From positions 154,319 to 218,318 of the forward strand of contig NZ_LQQA01000032.1 of assembly GCF_002101965.1 (NCBI RefSeq): a stretch of DNA of 64,000 bases, in the 5' to 3' direction. Below the pieces are notes generated by a model. The model did not search any database, was not told where the DNA came from, and saw nothing but the letters and a program-made list of their open reading frames with translations. Source of the DNA: Mycolicibacterium wolinskyi (GTDB lineage: Bacteria; Actinomycetota; Actinomycetes; Mycobacteriales; Mycobacteriaceae). The position numbers were made by a program, and so were the translations under genes. Shown in pieces: positions 1 through 7,712 of this stretch. Each line of letters begins with the position of its first letter. Position 1 is the first letter of the stretch.

Positions 1-1
1 T

Positions 2-877
2 CGCAGCGGCCGGGAAGCGGCCGCGGTGGGTGGTCGGCTCGCATGCGGGGCGGGAACCGATCAGCTTGTGCTCGACGACATTCCGTCGGGTTCGAGCGGG
101 CTCGCGACGATCATCGACGCCTATCGCGAGCAGGTCGATGTCGTGCGCGACGCCGGGGCTCAGGTGATCCTGATGGCGTCACGAGCGTTGGCCTGCGTCG
201 CGCAGTCACCCGCCGACTATGTGACGGTGTACGACGCGGTGTTGTCGGCTGCCGATCAGCCGGTGATCCTGCATTGGCTCGGCGACATGTTCGACCCTGC
301 ACTGCGCGGATACTGGGGGTCGAACGAGATCTCCACCGCTACAAGAACGTTCCTCGATCTCATCGGGTCCAACGCCGACAAGGTGGATGGCGTCAAGGTC
401 TCGCTCCTGGACGCCGATCACGAGATCGCCCTGCGCCGTGCCCTGCCGCCCGGGGTGCGCCTCTACACCGGTGACGACTTCAACTACCCGGAGTTGATCG
501 TCGGCGACGAACAAGGGCATTCCGACGCGCTCTTGGGCATCTTCGCCGCGATCTACCCGGCCGCCTCGACCGCACTGCAGGAACTCGACGCGGGCGACGT
601 CGAAGGCGCAGGTGAGATCCTGGAGTCGACCCGCGCGCTGGGACGCCACATCTTCGCCGCGCCCACCTACTACTACAAGACCGGGATCGCATTCCTGTCG
701 TGGCTCAACGGTCATCAGCCCGGATTCGCGATGGTCGGCGGCTTGGCGAGCGGGCGATCGGTCGGGCACCTGGCCCGACTCTTCGCGTTGGCCGACCGGG
801 CGGGTCTGCTCACCGACCCGGCGCTGGCTGCGCACCGGATGCAGACCATCCTGGAACTGAACGGAGTGCGGGCATGA
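2..877 (+). CDS. DUF993 family aldolase-like protein (5' end cut by window)
   Basis: The frame is open to the left edge, and the residues before the first GTG (position 26) still look coding, so the N-terminus lies outside the window. The visible 290 or so residues resemble the DUF993 branch of the dihydrodipicolinate synthase/N-acetylneuraminate lyase TIM-barrel superfamily. A YYKTGIAF segment near residue 220 is a plausible site for the Schiff-base lysine. The stop overlaps the next start (ATGA), so it is translationally coupled to a sugar-phosphate isomerase. Together they suggest catabolism of a sugar or polyol. The substrate cannot be read from sequence. Confidence 0.75.
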   Translation, partial: RSGREAAAVGGRLACGAGTDQLVLDDIPSGSSGLATIIDAYREQVDVVRDAGAQVILMASRALACVAQSPADYVTVYDAVLSAADQPVILHWLGDMFDPALRGYWGSNEISTATRTFLDLIGSNADKVDGVKVSLLDADHEIALRRALPPGVRLYTGDDFNYPELIVGDEQGHSDALLGIFAAIYPAASTALQELDAGDVEGAGEILESTRALGRHIFAAPTYYYKTGIAFLSWLNGHQPGFAMVGGLASGRSVGHLARLFALADRAGLLTDPALAAHRMQTILELNGVRA

Positions 878-1713
878 GTCCCGATGCCAACGGCAGGCTG
901 TCGCTGAACACCATGACCACCAAGGCGTTCACGCTGCGCGAGGCGGTCGAGGCCAGTGCCGCAGCAGGTTTGGAAGCCATCGGACTGTGGCGGGACCGCG
1001 TGGCCGAGGCCGGCCTGGACACTGCCGCGAAACTGGTGCGCGACAACGGGCTTCGGGTATCCAGCCTGTGCCGCGGCGGCTTCCTGACCGGTGTGGACGG
1101 GGCGGCCGCGCTCGACGACAACCGTCGAGCGATCGAAGAGGCGGCCACCCTCGGGACCCGCGAGCTGGTGCTCGTGGTGGGTGGCATCCCCGACCGTGAC
1201 CTGGTTGCGGCAAGGCGGCGGGTGGCCGACCGGCTCGACGAATTGGTGCCCTACGCCGTCGAACACGACGTCCGGCTCGCACTGGAACCCCTGCACCCGG
1301 TGTTCTGTGCGGACCGTGCGGTGATCTCCACGCTCGGTCAGGCGCTCGCGATGGCGGCGCCGTATCCGCCCGCCGCGGTCGGAGTCGTCGTCGACACGTT
1401 CCACGTGTGGTGGGATCCCGAGTTGGCGGCCGGAATCGCGGCCGCCGGTGCGCAGGACCGGATCAGCTCCTACCAGGTGTGTGACTGGCTCGTGCCGATG
1501 ATGCCCGATCCGCTGGTGTCACGCGGGATGATGGGTGACGGCGTGATCGATTTCGCGGCGATCACCGCGCTCGTCCGCGATGCCGGCTACCAGGGTGATG
1601 TCGAGGTCGAGATCTTCAACGAAAAGATCTGGGCGACAGCAGGTTCGGCCGTCATCGAAACCATGAAGCAGCGGTTTCGCGAGCTCGTGGCTCCCGCGCT
1701 CACGGCAGGCTGA
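874..1713 (+). CDS. sugar phosphate isomerase/epimerase (TIM barrel)
   Basis: A 279-residue protein of the xylose-isomerase-like TIM-barrel family (AP_endonuc_2 fold). Segments typical of the family are LALEPLHP near mid-protein, VVDTFHVWWDP and the C-terminal DVEVEIFNEKIW, which carry the acidic and histidine metal ligands. The ATG at 874 is chosen because it overlaps the upstream stop as ATGA; a longer in-frame extension would run far into the previous gene. It probably works with the DUF993 protein in one catabolic pathway. Its 3' end overlaps the convergent transporter gene by 14 bp. Confidence 0.8.
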   Translation: MSPDANGRLSLNTMTTKAFTLREAVEASAAAGLEAIGLWRDRVAEAGLDTAAKLVRDNGLRVSSLCRGGFLTGVDGAAALDDNRRAIEEAATLGTRELVLVVGGIPDRDLVAARRRVADRLDELVPYAVEHDVRLALEPLHPVFCADRAVISTLGQALAMAAPYPPAAVGVVVDTFHVWWDPELAAGIAAAGAQDRISSYQVCDWLVPMMPDPLVSRGMMGDGVIDFAAITALVRDAGYQGDVEVEIFNEKIWATAGSAVIETMKQRFRELVAPALTAG

Positions 1714-2539
1714 TCAGCAGGACTCCGGCAAGCACCACACCGGCCGCGATGGCCCGCCGCGCGCCGAGCTTCTCACCGAGAAAGACCGAGCCGATCAACG
1801 CACCGAACACGATGCTGGTCTCGCGCAGTGCGGCGATCGGCGCGAGTGCGCCGCTGGTCTGCGCGGCCAGCACAATCGTGTACGCGGCGAGCGAGATGGT
1901 CCCGCCGGCCAATCCGGGCACCGCGCACTCCCGTACGGCGCCGGCGAGCCGTGGGCCGCGACGTACCGCGGCAAGGATCGCCAGCGGCGGGCCCTGCAGC
2001 AGAAACATCCAGCCGGCGTACGCGAACAGTGGTGAATGCTGCACGCCCACACCGTCAATCACGGTGTAGCCGGCGATCGTCACGCCGGTGAGCAACGCGG
2101 CGCCCAGCGCGGGCAGGTCCTTGCGATTCGGCCGGCCACCGAGGAATACCAGGCCGATCAGGCCGGCCGAGATGGTCAGCACGCCGATCAACTCGGTGAT
2201 GGGCATCTCGCGACCCAGAAACACCATGGCGATCACCGCCACCAACCAGGGTGAGGTTCCGCGTGCCAGCGGATACATCTGGCTGAACTCGCCGAGTTGA
2301 TAGCTCGCCAGCAACAGCACGTTGTAGACCACGTGTGCGAGCGCCGAGGCGATGATGAAGGGCCAGGCCCCGGCGGGCGGAAGGCCGCCGATGGCGGCGA
2401 GTACCGCACCGCCCACCGCGTCGACCAGCCCGATCAGTGCGAATCCGACGAGGCGGTCGGGTATTGCGTGGGCCAGTGAGTTCCACACCGCGTGCATGAG
2501 GGCGGACGCGAGCACTGCAAGCATGATCGGTGCGGACAC
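1700..2539 (-). CDS. EamA/DMT-superfamily transporter, candidate guanidine exporter
   Basis: A 279-residue, very hydrophobic protein with about ten predicted transmembrane segments arranged as two EamA repeats. The second repeat shows REtsIVFGALIGSVFLGEK, typical of drug/metabolite transporters. GTG 2539 is preferred over TTG 2542 because an AGGGAG ribosome-binding site (2546-2551) sits 6 nt upstream of it. The leader carries a guanidine-I riboswitch (see 2583-2706). Known guanidine-I genes often encode SMR exporters, four-helix relatives within the same DMT superfamily. Guanidine or guanidinium export is therefore a reasonable inference but not demonstrated. Confidence 0.85.
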   Translation of the reverse strand: MSAPIMLAVLASALMHAVWNSLAHAIPDRLVGFALIGLVDAVGGAVLAAIGGLPPAGAWPFIIASALAHVVYNVLLLASYQLGEFSQMYPLARGTSPWLVAVIAMVFLGREMPITELIGVLTISAGLIGLVFLGGRPNRKDLPALGAALLTGVTIAGYTVIDGVGVQHSPLFAYAGWMFLLQGPPLAILAAVRRGPRLAGAVRECAVPGLAGGTISLAAYTIVLAAQTSGALAPIAALRETSIVFGALIGSVFLGEKLGARRAIAAGVVLAGVLLISLP

Positions 2540-2558
2540 CAACGGCTCCCTTGGGTCG

Positions 2559-2573
2559 GCCCCATGGCGGGGC
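2559..2573 (-). promoter_or_regulatory. possible expression-platform hairpin between riboswitch and EamA start
   Basis: A GCCCC/GGGGC stem with a 5-nt loop lies between the end of the guanidine-I aptamer and the AGGGAG ribosome-binding site. It has no U-tract, so if it takes part in switching it more likely affects translation or Rho access than intrinsic termination. This is inference from position and pairing only. Confidence 0.4.
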
Positions 2574-2582
2574 GCGGGTTAA

Positions 2583-2706
2583 GGAAGCCTCCAGGCTTTT
2601 ATCCCGTCAGCTGCGGACCGATGTCCTGGCGCCGCTCGGTCCAGTCCCGAACCGTCCTGATTGTCGATACCGGGCGGACGGCCGGCGGAACCCTAGGCGC
2701 AATCGA
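2583..2706 (-). promoter_or_regulatory. guanidine-I (ykkC) riboswitch
   Basis: Read on the minus strand, this leader contains the conserved blocks of the ykkC/guanidine-I class in order. First is CTAGGGTTCCG (about 2700-2687). Then comes GACTGGACCGAG (consensus ACTGGTCCGAG), and finally ACGGGATAAAAGCC followed by TGGAG (consensus ACGG..GGGAyAAAAGCCCGGGAG). Spacing is compatible with the class, including a GC-rich variable stem after the first block. The class binds guanidinium and turns genes on. It sits between the stop of the upstream GNAT gene (2727) and the EamA transporter start. Boundaries are approximate. Confidence 0.9.
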
Positions 2707-2726
2707 ATTCAACATACCCGCATGCG

Positions 2727-3644
2727 TCAGTGCGCTTTTACGCGGCCAGGTAGAGCGACGAAGACGTCGTCGAGCACGCGTGGCCGCCCGGCCCGCTCGG
2801 CGGTTCTGCGCGAGGCCGGATTGTGGCGGTCGATGGTTCCGACAAGCATCTGGCTGCGGTCGGTGGCAACGTATGCGGCCCAGGCCGTTTGGGCCGACAC
2901 CGCGTAGCCGTGGCCGCAGTGCTCCGCGCTGATGACTTCTTCGTTGATCACGTCGCCGTCCAGCCAGCCGACCGCGCCGGGCACGATGGCGATGGCTCCG
3001 ACGATCTCGTCGCGCACTTCGATGGCACGTAACCGTCCGTCCTCGTGCCACTGTCGTATGTCGGCCGGATCGGCGGGGGTGATGTTGTGCGCCAACGCGG
3101 GCTGGGCGTCCGCGAGGTGCTCGTAGCGGTGGCTGACGAGATCGGCGGCCTGCTGCGCGTCGGTGAACGGATGCAACCGGACCCGGCCGTCGCACGCCGT
3201 CATGTCACGGTGGCGGGCGGCGTGGATGCTGACGTCGAGCACCACACCGGGCCCGGTGATACGGCCCGGCCGCGCCCGCAACCGCAGATAGCCAGGCACG
3301 AACGCCGTCCATTCCGCTCGTACGCAATCAGCCAGTGCCGCAACGTCATCGAAGCTGTGCGCCACCACTTCGACGAATGGCCGCGCGAGATCACGGCAGT
3401 AGAACCGGATGCCGCCGATCAGATCGCCGCGACCCGTGCGCAGATGGCGATGCGCGTAATCGGCAGGCCGGATCCCCGGCAAGGTGATGTGGTCGGAGAA
3501 CGTGCGGGCGAACTGGAGGTCGTCGATCCGCGCCGTCTGTTCGGCGAGCCAGGCACCCACCATTCGGACGCCGCGCTCGCCGAACAGCGACGTGGCGATG
3601 TCGATTTGATCGGACAGCGAAGGCCATGCGACGGGATCGTCCAC
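2727..3644 (-). CDS. GNAT family N-acetyltransferase
   Basis: A 305-residue protein. The C-terminal half has GNAT features: a VRDEIVGAIAIVPG beta-strand 4 region, a GHGYAVSAQTAWAAY segment in the place of the acetyl-CoA pyrophosphate loop, and GTIDRHNPASRRTAERAG, the usual NxxSxrtae motif before the last helix. The N-terminal 130 residues are a separate domain I do not recognise. The GTG at 3644 is the longest plausible start, with no strong ribosome-binding site. It lies directly upstream of the guanidine riboswitch on the same strand, so it may share transcripts with the transporter. The substrate is unknown. Confidence 0.75.
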   Translation of the reverse strand: MDDPVAWPSLSDQIDIATSLFGERGVRMVGAWLAEQTARIDDLQFARTFSDHITLPGIRPADYAHRHLRTGRGDLIGGIRFYCRDLARPFVEVVAHSFDDVAALADCVRAEWTAFVPGYLRLRARPGRITGPGVVLDVSIHAARHRDMTACDGRVRLHPFTDAQQAADLVSHRYEHLADAQPALAHNITPADPADIRQWHEDGRLRAIEVRDEIVGAIAIVPGAVGWLDGDVINEEVISAEHCGHGYAVSAQTAWAAYVATDRSQMLVGTIDRHNPASRRTAERAGRPRVLDDVFVALPGRVKAH

Positions 3645-3716
3645 GTGCCACAGGATTCCCGCCGCAGCACGCCGCGTCCACTGATTTCTGCGGTCGTCAG
3701 TCCACCGTCAAACCGG

Positions 3717-4469
3717 TCAGCGCACCTGCGCGCGGCCCCGGTCGATCACGGCCGCGCGATTGGCCGCGATGTCGTCGCCGGTCGCCGTCGCCATCCACTC
3801 GCGGGCCGAGGCGGCCTCGATCCACAGGCCCTGGTTCGTCTGGGATTCGTCGATGCGGTGATAGGACCCGAGCAGGGCACGAACCGCGGCCTGGTTGTTG
3901 CCGACGATCGCCGCCGCGACACGGCGTGCGGCGGGCAGCAGCTCGTCGTGCGCGACGACCTCGGTGACGAGACCGGCGCGCAGCGCGTCCGCGGCCGAGA
4001 GGTAGTCGCCGGTCAGGCTCATCCGCCGGGCCAGGCCGACGCCGACCTTCTGCGGCAGCCGCACGCTCAGGCCCCAGGTCGGCAGCAGCCCCACGCGGGC
4101 ATGGGTGTCGGCGAACCGCGCCTGCTCCGAGGCGATCAGGATGTCGCAGTACAGGGCGAGCTCAAGGCCTCCGGTGACCGCGGCACCGTTGATGGCGCCG
4201 ATCACGGGTTTGGTCATCGCCGGCCACTTCGGGGAGATGTCGGGCAGCTCGGTGGTGTCGCCCAGTTCCTTGAGATCCAGCCCCGCGCAGAACACCGGGT
4301 CGGCGCCCGTGACGATGACGACGTCGACGTCATCGTCGGCCTGCGCGTCGCGCAGCGCGCCGTAGAAGGCGGTGCGCAGCTCCGCCGAGAGCGCGTTGCG
4401 GGACTGCGGCCGGTTGAGCGTCAGGGTGCGGACCCGGTCGGTGGTGTCGATGAGCAGCGTGTCGGTCAT
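3717..4469 (-). CDS. enoyl-CoA hydratase/isomerase family protein (EchA16-like)
   Basis: A 250-residue crotonase. The oxyanion-hole segments FCAGLDLKEL and INGAAVTGGLELALYCD are present, and the glutamate of GGxELA is retained. The segment normally holding the second catalytic glutamate (FGQPEI in classic hydratases) reads FADTHARVG, with His or Ala where Glu is expected. Standard hydratase activity is therefore uncertain, and an isomerase, hydrolase or other CoA activity is possible. Start is ATG 4469. It is divergent from the DUF2277 gene, with only 22 bp between the starts. Confidence 0.85.
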   Translation of the reverse strand: MTDTLLIDTTDRVRTLTLNRPQSRNALSAELRTAFYGALRDAQADDDVDVVIVTGADPVFCAGLDLKELGDTTELPDISPKWPAMTKPVIGAINGAAVTGGLELALYCDILIASEQARFADTHARVGLLPTWGLSVRLPQKVGVGLARRMSLTGDYLSAADALRAGLVTEVVAHDELLPAARRVAAAIVGNNQAAVRALLGSYHRIDESQTNQGLWIEAASAREWMATATGDDIAANRAAVIDRGRAQVR

Positions 4470-4479
4470 GAGGTCAACC

Positions 4480-4485
4480 TATCGT
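4480..4485 (+). promoter_or_regulatory. -10 element (TATCGT), leaderless DUF2277 transcript
   Basis: TATCGT ends 6 nt before ATG 4492. This places the transcription start at or next to the start codon. No Shine-Dalgarno sequence is present. Confidence 0.5.
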
Positions 4486-4491
4486 GGGGGT

Positions 4492-4758
4492 ATGTGCCGG
4501 AACATCACCGAGCTACGCGGGCTCGAACCCGCCGCCACCGCTGAAGAAATCGAAGCCGCCGCGCGTCAATACGTCCGCAAGGTCAGCGGCATCACGAGGC
4601 CGACCGGAGCGAACATCGAGGCGTTCGAAGCCGCGGTCGCCGAGGTCACCGCCACCACGACGCGCCTGCTGGACGGTCTGGCGCCGCGGCGTCAACCGCC
4701 CAAGACCATCCCACCGCTGCGTCGTCCAGAGGTCCGCGCGCGGCTCGCGGCGAAGTGA
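4492..4758 (+). CDS. DUF2277 domain protein
   Basis: An 88-residue protein beginning MCRNITELRGLEP, the signature opening of DUF2277. The family covers nearly the whole length (family members are about 80-90 residues) and includes a conserved RQYVRKVSG segment. A basic, proline-rich tail follows. Its function is unknown. ATG 4492 is fixed by the conserved N-terminus and by the -10 hexamer just upstream. Its stop overlaps the next start (GTGA), so it is translationally coupled with the DUF1802 gene. Confidence 0.85.
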   Translation: MCRNITELRGLEPAATAEEIEAAARQYVRKVSGITRPTGANIEAFEAAVAEVTATTTRLLDGLAPRRQPPKTIPPLRRPEVRARLAAK

Positions 4759-5318
4759 CCGCACCAGCGGGCACGCAGACCGCGCTCAAGGAGTGGAGCG
4801 CGGCCGTACACGCGCTGCTCGACGGGCGCCAGACCGTGCTGCTGCGCAAGGGCGGCATCCATGAGAAGCGATTCGAGGTCAACGCGTCCCGATTCGTGTT
4901 CTTCCCGACGATCGCGCACAGCCATGCCGAGCGGGTGCGGCCCGAGCACGCCGATCTGCTCGCCGCCGCGGCCTGTGACAGCACCGAGGATGCGGTGACG
5001 ATACGGGCCGGCGCGAAAGTGGTTGGCGCCGTTGAGGTCAACCGGCCGGATGCGGTCGATGAACTGGCCGGTCTGCATATCTGGACGGCGGAATCCGTGC
5101 GGGCCGACCGGCTGGATTTCCGCCCCAAACACCGGCTCACGGTGCTCGTGGTGCAGGTGAGCCCGCTCATCGCGCCGGTCCGGCTGATCCGCACCCCCGA
5201 CTACGCGGGATGCAAGAGCTGGGTCGAGCTTCCGGTTCAGGCCGAGTGGGGGACACCCGTGCACGACGACGCGACACTGGCGGACATCGCCGAGCGCGTG
5301 CGCACCTCAGTCGGCTGA
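4755..5318 (+). CDS. DUF1802 family protein
   Basis: A 187-residue protein with the DUF1802 pattern: ALKEWSAAVHALLDGRQT at the N-terminus, then LLRKGGIHEKRFEV and FVFFPTIAHSHAERVRPEH. The C-terminal SPLIAPVRLIRTPDYAGCKSWVEL is also family-like. No catalytic mechanism is established for this family, so I assign none. GTG 4755 overlaps the DUF2277 stop. The 3' end overlaps the convergent hydrolase gene by 12 bp. Confidence 0.8.
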   Translation: MTAPAGTQTALKEWSAAVHALLDGRQTVLLRKGGIHEKRFEVNASRFVFFPTIAHSHAERVRPEHADLLAAAACDSTEDAVTIRAGAKVVGAVEVNRPDAVDELAGLHIWTAESVRADRLDFRPKHRLTVLVVQVSPLIAPVRLIRTPDYAGCKSWVELPVQAEWGTPVHDDATLADIAERVRTSVG

Positions 5319-6950
5319 CGGCGGCTGCGGACCGGCGGGCAACAGCAGACGCGAGACCCCGCCGTCCCCGTGATGCACGGTGTGGCGGGCCCGGGCCAGT
5401 CGTGAGCCCGAGATCTGGGGCTCACCGGTGCCGAGATTGCGGGCGAACTGGGGGTGCGAGCCACCCGCCACCAGGAGGCGGATCCGCGAGCCCGCCGCGA
5501 AACGGTGTGCCACGGCGTCGAGTTCGAGCCGTATCGTCCCGGACTGCTCCGTGCGTCTGCGGAACGCGTCGGTGACGTTGCGGGAGCGGCCCTTGGCGTC
5601 GACCTCGCTGACCCGGACGAACACGTCGTTGTTTGGGTTGTCGCAGCTGTGGGCGAGTTCGACGACCGGCGTGCCCACGACATACAGATCGGCCGGTAAC
5701 GGGTCCCCGGTGAACGTCACCACATCGCTGCGCTGCGCGAGCGACGTGTCGTCCCGGTAGCCGCCCTGCCGGGCCAGCTGGCGGCCGCCGACGGCCGGAG
5801 TCGGGCGCGCCGGGTGATAGGTGAACGACGACGGCGGCCCGGTGGGTGCGGGCGGCGTGTCGGTGAGCCGCCCGGTGGGCTGCAGGAACAGTTGCCGCTC
5901 CGGCATGACGGGAGGCCACTCGGGTAGCTCGACCCAGCCGTCCCCGTTGACGTGGATCCGGACCGGGCTGCGCCGCGAGCTCGGGCGCCCGGCCAGGTGC
6001 GTGCCGAGCCAGTCTAGTGACTCGGCCAGCACGGTCGGCGCGCCCTTGGTCATCAACTGCCCGTGCGTCCACGACCCGACCGTCAGCGCGACGGGCACGC
6101 CGCGCCGGTGCAACTGGGTGTACTGCTCCAGCGTCTGGTCCAAGAACAGGTCCTGCCACCCGCTCAGCAGCAGGATCGGCACATCGACGTGCTCCAGCGC
6201 CTCGTCGAATCTCAGCAGTTTCCAGAACGGGTCGTCGCGTTCGGGATGCTCGAGCCACGATTCGAACCACGGCGCGCCGCTGCCGAGCAGCTGCCGCCCG
6301 GCCGCACCCATGGGCAGGCCACTGGCCGCGCGCGCAAGTTCACGGGGCCCACGTAGTTCCCTCGTGAGGGCCGCGAGCAGGCCGGGCTCCTCCTGGCGGG
6401 CGACCATCGCGCTCCAACCGAGGAAATCGTTGAGGGTGAACGAGCCGGTGCCCCACGCCGACTGGCTGAAGTCGTGCGGGCCGACCGTGATGACGGCCGC
6501 CTTCATCTCCGGTGGGGGATCGGCCAGCAACGCCCACTGCGTGAAGCCGAGGTAGGAGATCCCGACGGTCGCGAAGGAGCCCGTGAACCACGGCTGTACG
6601 CGCAGCCAGTCGACCGTGTCGGCGCCGTCGTCCATCTCGTGGACCATCGGCGTGAACTCACCACCCGAGCCGAACGTCCCACGCACGCTCTGCAACACCA
6701 CGTGGTAGCCGCGCGCGGCATACACCTCGGCGAACAGCGTGGAGAACGGGAACCGGCGGCCGTACGGTCCGCGCACCAGCAAGGTGCCCGCCTGCCGGTC
6801 GGTGTCGGGCGCGTAGTGGTCGGCGATCAGTTCGACGCCGTCACGCATCGGGACCCGCAGTCCGTGCTCGACGGTGTGGCCGGTTTCGTGGGGCGGAAGC
6901 CCCAGCAGACGGCTGATGGTCTGGCCGGTGAACCTGCGGAATCTGGTCAC
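5307..6950 (-). CDS. CocE/NonD family serine hydrolase
   Basis: A 547-residue enzyme of the X-Pro dipeptidyl-peptidase (S15)/cocaine-esterase family. The nucleophile is Ser132 in GISYLGF (GxSYxG elbow). The acid is in LLSGWQDLFLDQ, and the histidine is in VGSWTHGQL. A C-terminal jelly-roll (X-PepC_C-like) domain follows from roughly residue 300, with SEVDAKGRSRNVTDAF and RLLVAGGSHPQFARN. The length fits the family. It probably hydrolyses esters or amides; the natural substrate is unknown. No signal peptide is evident. Confidence 0.88.
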   Translation of the reverse strand: MTRFRRFTGQTISRLLGLPPHETGHTVEHGLRVPMRDGVELIADHYAPDTDRQAGTLLVRGPYGRRFPFSTLFAEVYAARGYHVVLQSVRGTFGSGGEFTPMVHEMDDGADTVDWLRVQPWFTGSFATVGISYLGFTQWALLADPPPEMKAAVITVGPHDFSQSAWGTGSFTLNDFLGWSAMVARQEEPGLLAALTRELRGPRELARAASGLPMGAAGRQLLGSGAPWFESWLEHPERDDPFWKLLRFDEALEHVDVPILLLSGWQDLFLDQTLEQYTQLHRRGVPVALTVGSWTHGQLMTKGAPTVLAESLDWLGTHLAGRPSSRRSPVRIHVNGDGWVELPEWPPVMPERQLFLQPTGRLTDTPPAPTGPPSSFTYHPARPTPAVGGRQLARQGGYRDDTSLAQRSDVVTFTGDPLPADLYVVGTPVVELAHSCDNPNNDVFVRVSEVDAKGRSRNVTDAFRRRTEQSGTIRLELDAVAHRFAAGSRIRLLVAGGSHPQFARNLGTGEPQISGSRLARARHTVHHGDGGVSRLLLPAGPQPPSAD

Positions 6951-6966
6951 CGCACCAGATTACGGA

Positions 6967-7554
6967 TCAGAACTTGTAGTACGGCGCGAGCTCGTGGGCG
7001 CGCTGCAGGTTGACCTGCAGGCAGTCGGGATCGGGCTCGGAGTAGATCGGCGAGTAGAAGAGCGACTGCTGGATGACGCCGTAGCTGGTCTTGAACGCCA
7101 CCATGCAGGTGATCCACCAGCGGTCGTTCCAGTCGGTGGGCTTCATGATCCAGTACTGCGCGGCGCGATGTCCGTCGATGTCGAGCTCGAGCGCGTCGGG
7201 CGGGATCGTCGCCTCGTAGGTGCGCCACACGAACGCCTCGACGGCCATCTGGTAGTTGCCCGCGTCGTACTTGCAGCGCAGGCTGTCCTCCGGGGTCGGC
7301 GGCGTGAACGCCAGGCCGATTCGCTGGACGGCGTCGAGCGGGATGTCGCGGCACGGATCGAACGGGGACGGGTCTGTGGTCTCGATCACCGGCCATTTGA
7401 TGGTCGTCGACACGTTGGTCATCGGCAGGTCGGTCGACTCCAGCTGCAGGACCCCGCCCTGCGAGCCCGCCGACGGCCCGGTCTGGCATACCAGGATCAC
7501 CGCCGCAACCAGCGCAGACAAAGCCGACAGCAGGCGCAACCTGGCGGCCATCAC
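6967..7554 (-). CDS. DUF3558 family secreted protein
   Basis: A 195-residue protein. Residues 1-30 form an N-terminal hydrophobic signal or anchor segment, and no clear lipobox is seen. The mature part has FDPCRDIPLDAVQRIG and a later LRCKYDAG cysteine, the conserved cysteines of DUF3558, a family largely restricted to mycobacteria and relatives. The fold is extracytoplasmic and the function unknown. It is separated by 16 bp from the downstream hydrolase gene on the same strand, so co-transcription is likely. Confidence 0.75.
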   Translation of the reverse strand: MMAARLRLLSALSALVAAVILVCQTGPSAGSQGGVLQLESTDLPMTNVSTTIKWPVIETTDPSPFDPCRDIPLDAVQRIGLAFTPPTPEDSLRCKYDAGNYQMAVEAFVWRTYEATIPPDALELDIDGHRAAQYWIMKPTDWNDRWWITCMVAFKTSYGVIQQSLFYSPIYSEPDPDCLQVNLQRAHELAPYYKF

Positions 7555-7636
7555 ACCCCCTAGCAGACTCGGTGAATATTCGTCCCCGGCTTGCGGGGAG
7601 TGTAGCGGTCAGCCACAGCCCACTCGACCATAAACG

Positions 7637-7648
7637 AGAACATGTTCT
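7637..7648. promoter_or_regulatory. perfect palindrome AGAACATGTTCT, KstR-like box
   Basis: AGAACATGTTCT lies between the divergent DUF3558 and pptH genes. With flanks it reads gAGAACATGTTCTAG, one mismatch from the published KstR core TnnAACnnGTTnnA. KstR is the mycobacterial repressor of cholesterol catabolism. The GAAC/GTTC spacing (2 nt) does not fit a LexA box (4 nt). Regulator identity is inference. Confidence 0.45.
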
Positions 7649-7712
7649 AGTTGCGAGGGCCTTCGCCGCGCGGTGCGCAGTTAGGCTGGTCGGTTGTGGT
7701 GGTGCAACTGTG

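Noticed and set aside
3045..4544. Long plus-strand open frame across GNAT and echA genes
   Set aside because: It spans two real minus-strand genes and their spacer and shows no domain.
7637..7648. LexA box reading of AGAACATGTTCT
   Set aside because: The spacing between GAAC and GTTC is 2 nt, not the 4 nt of the mycobacterial SOS box.
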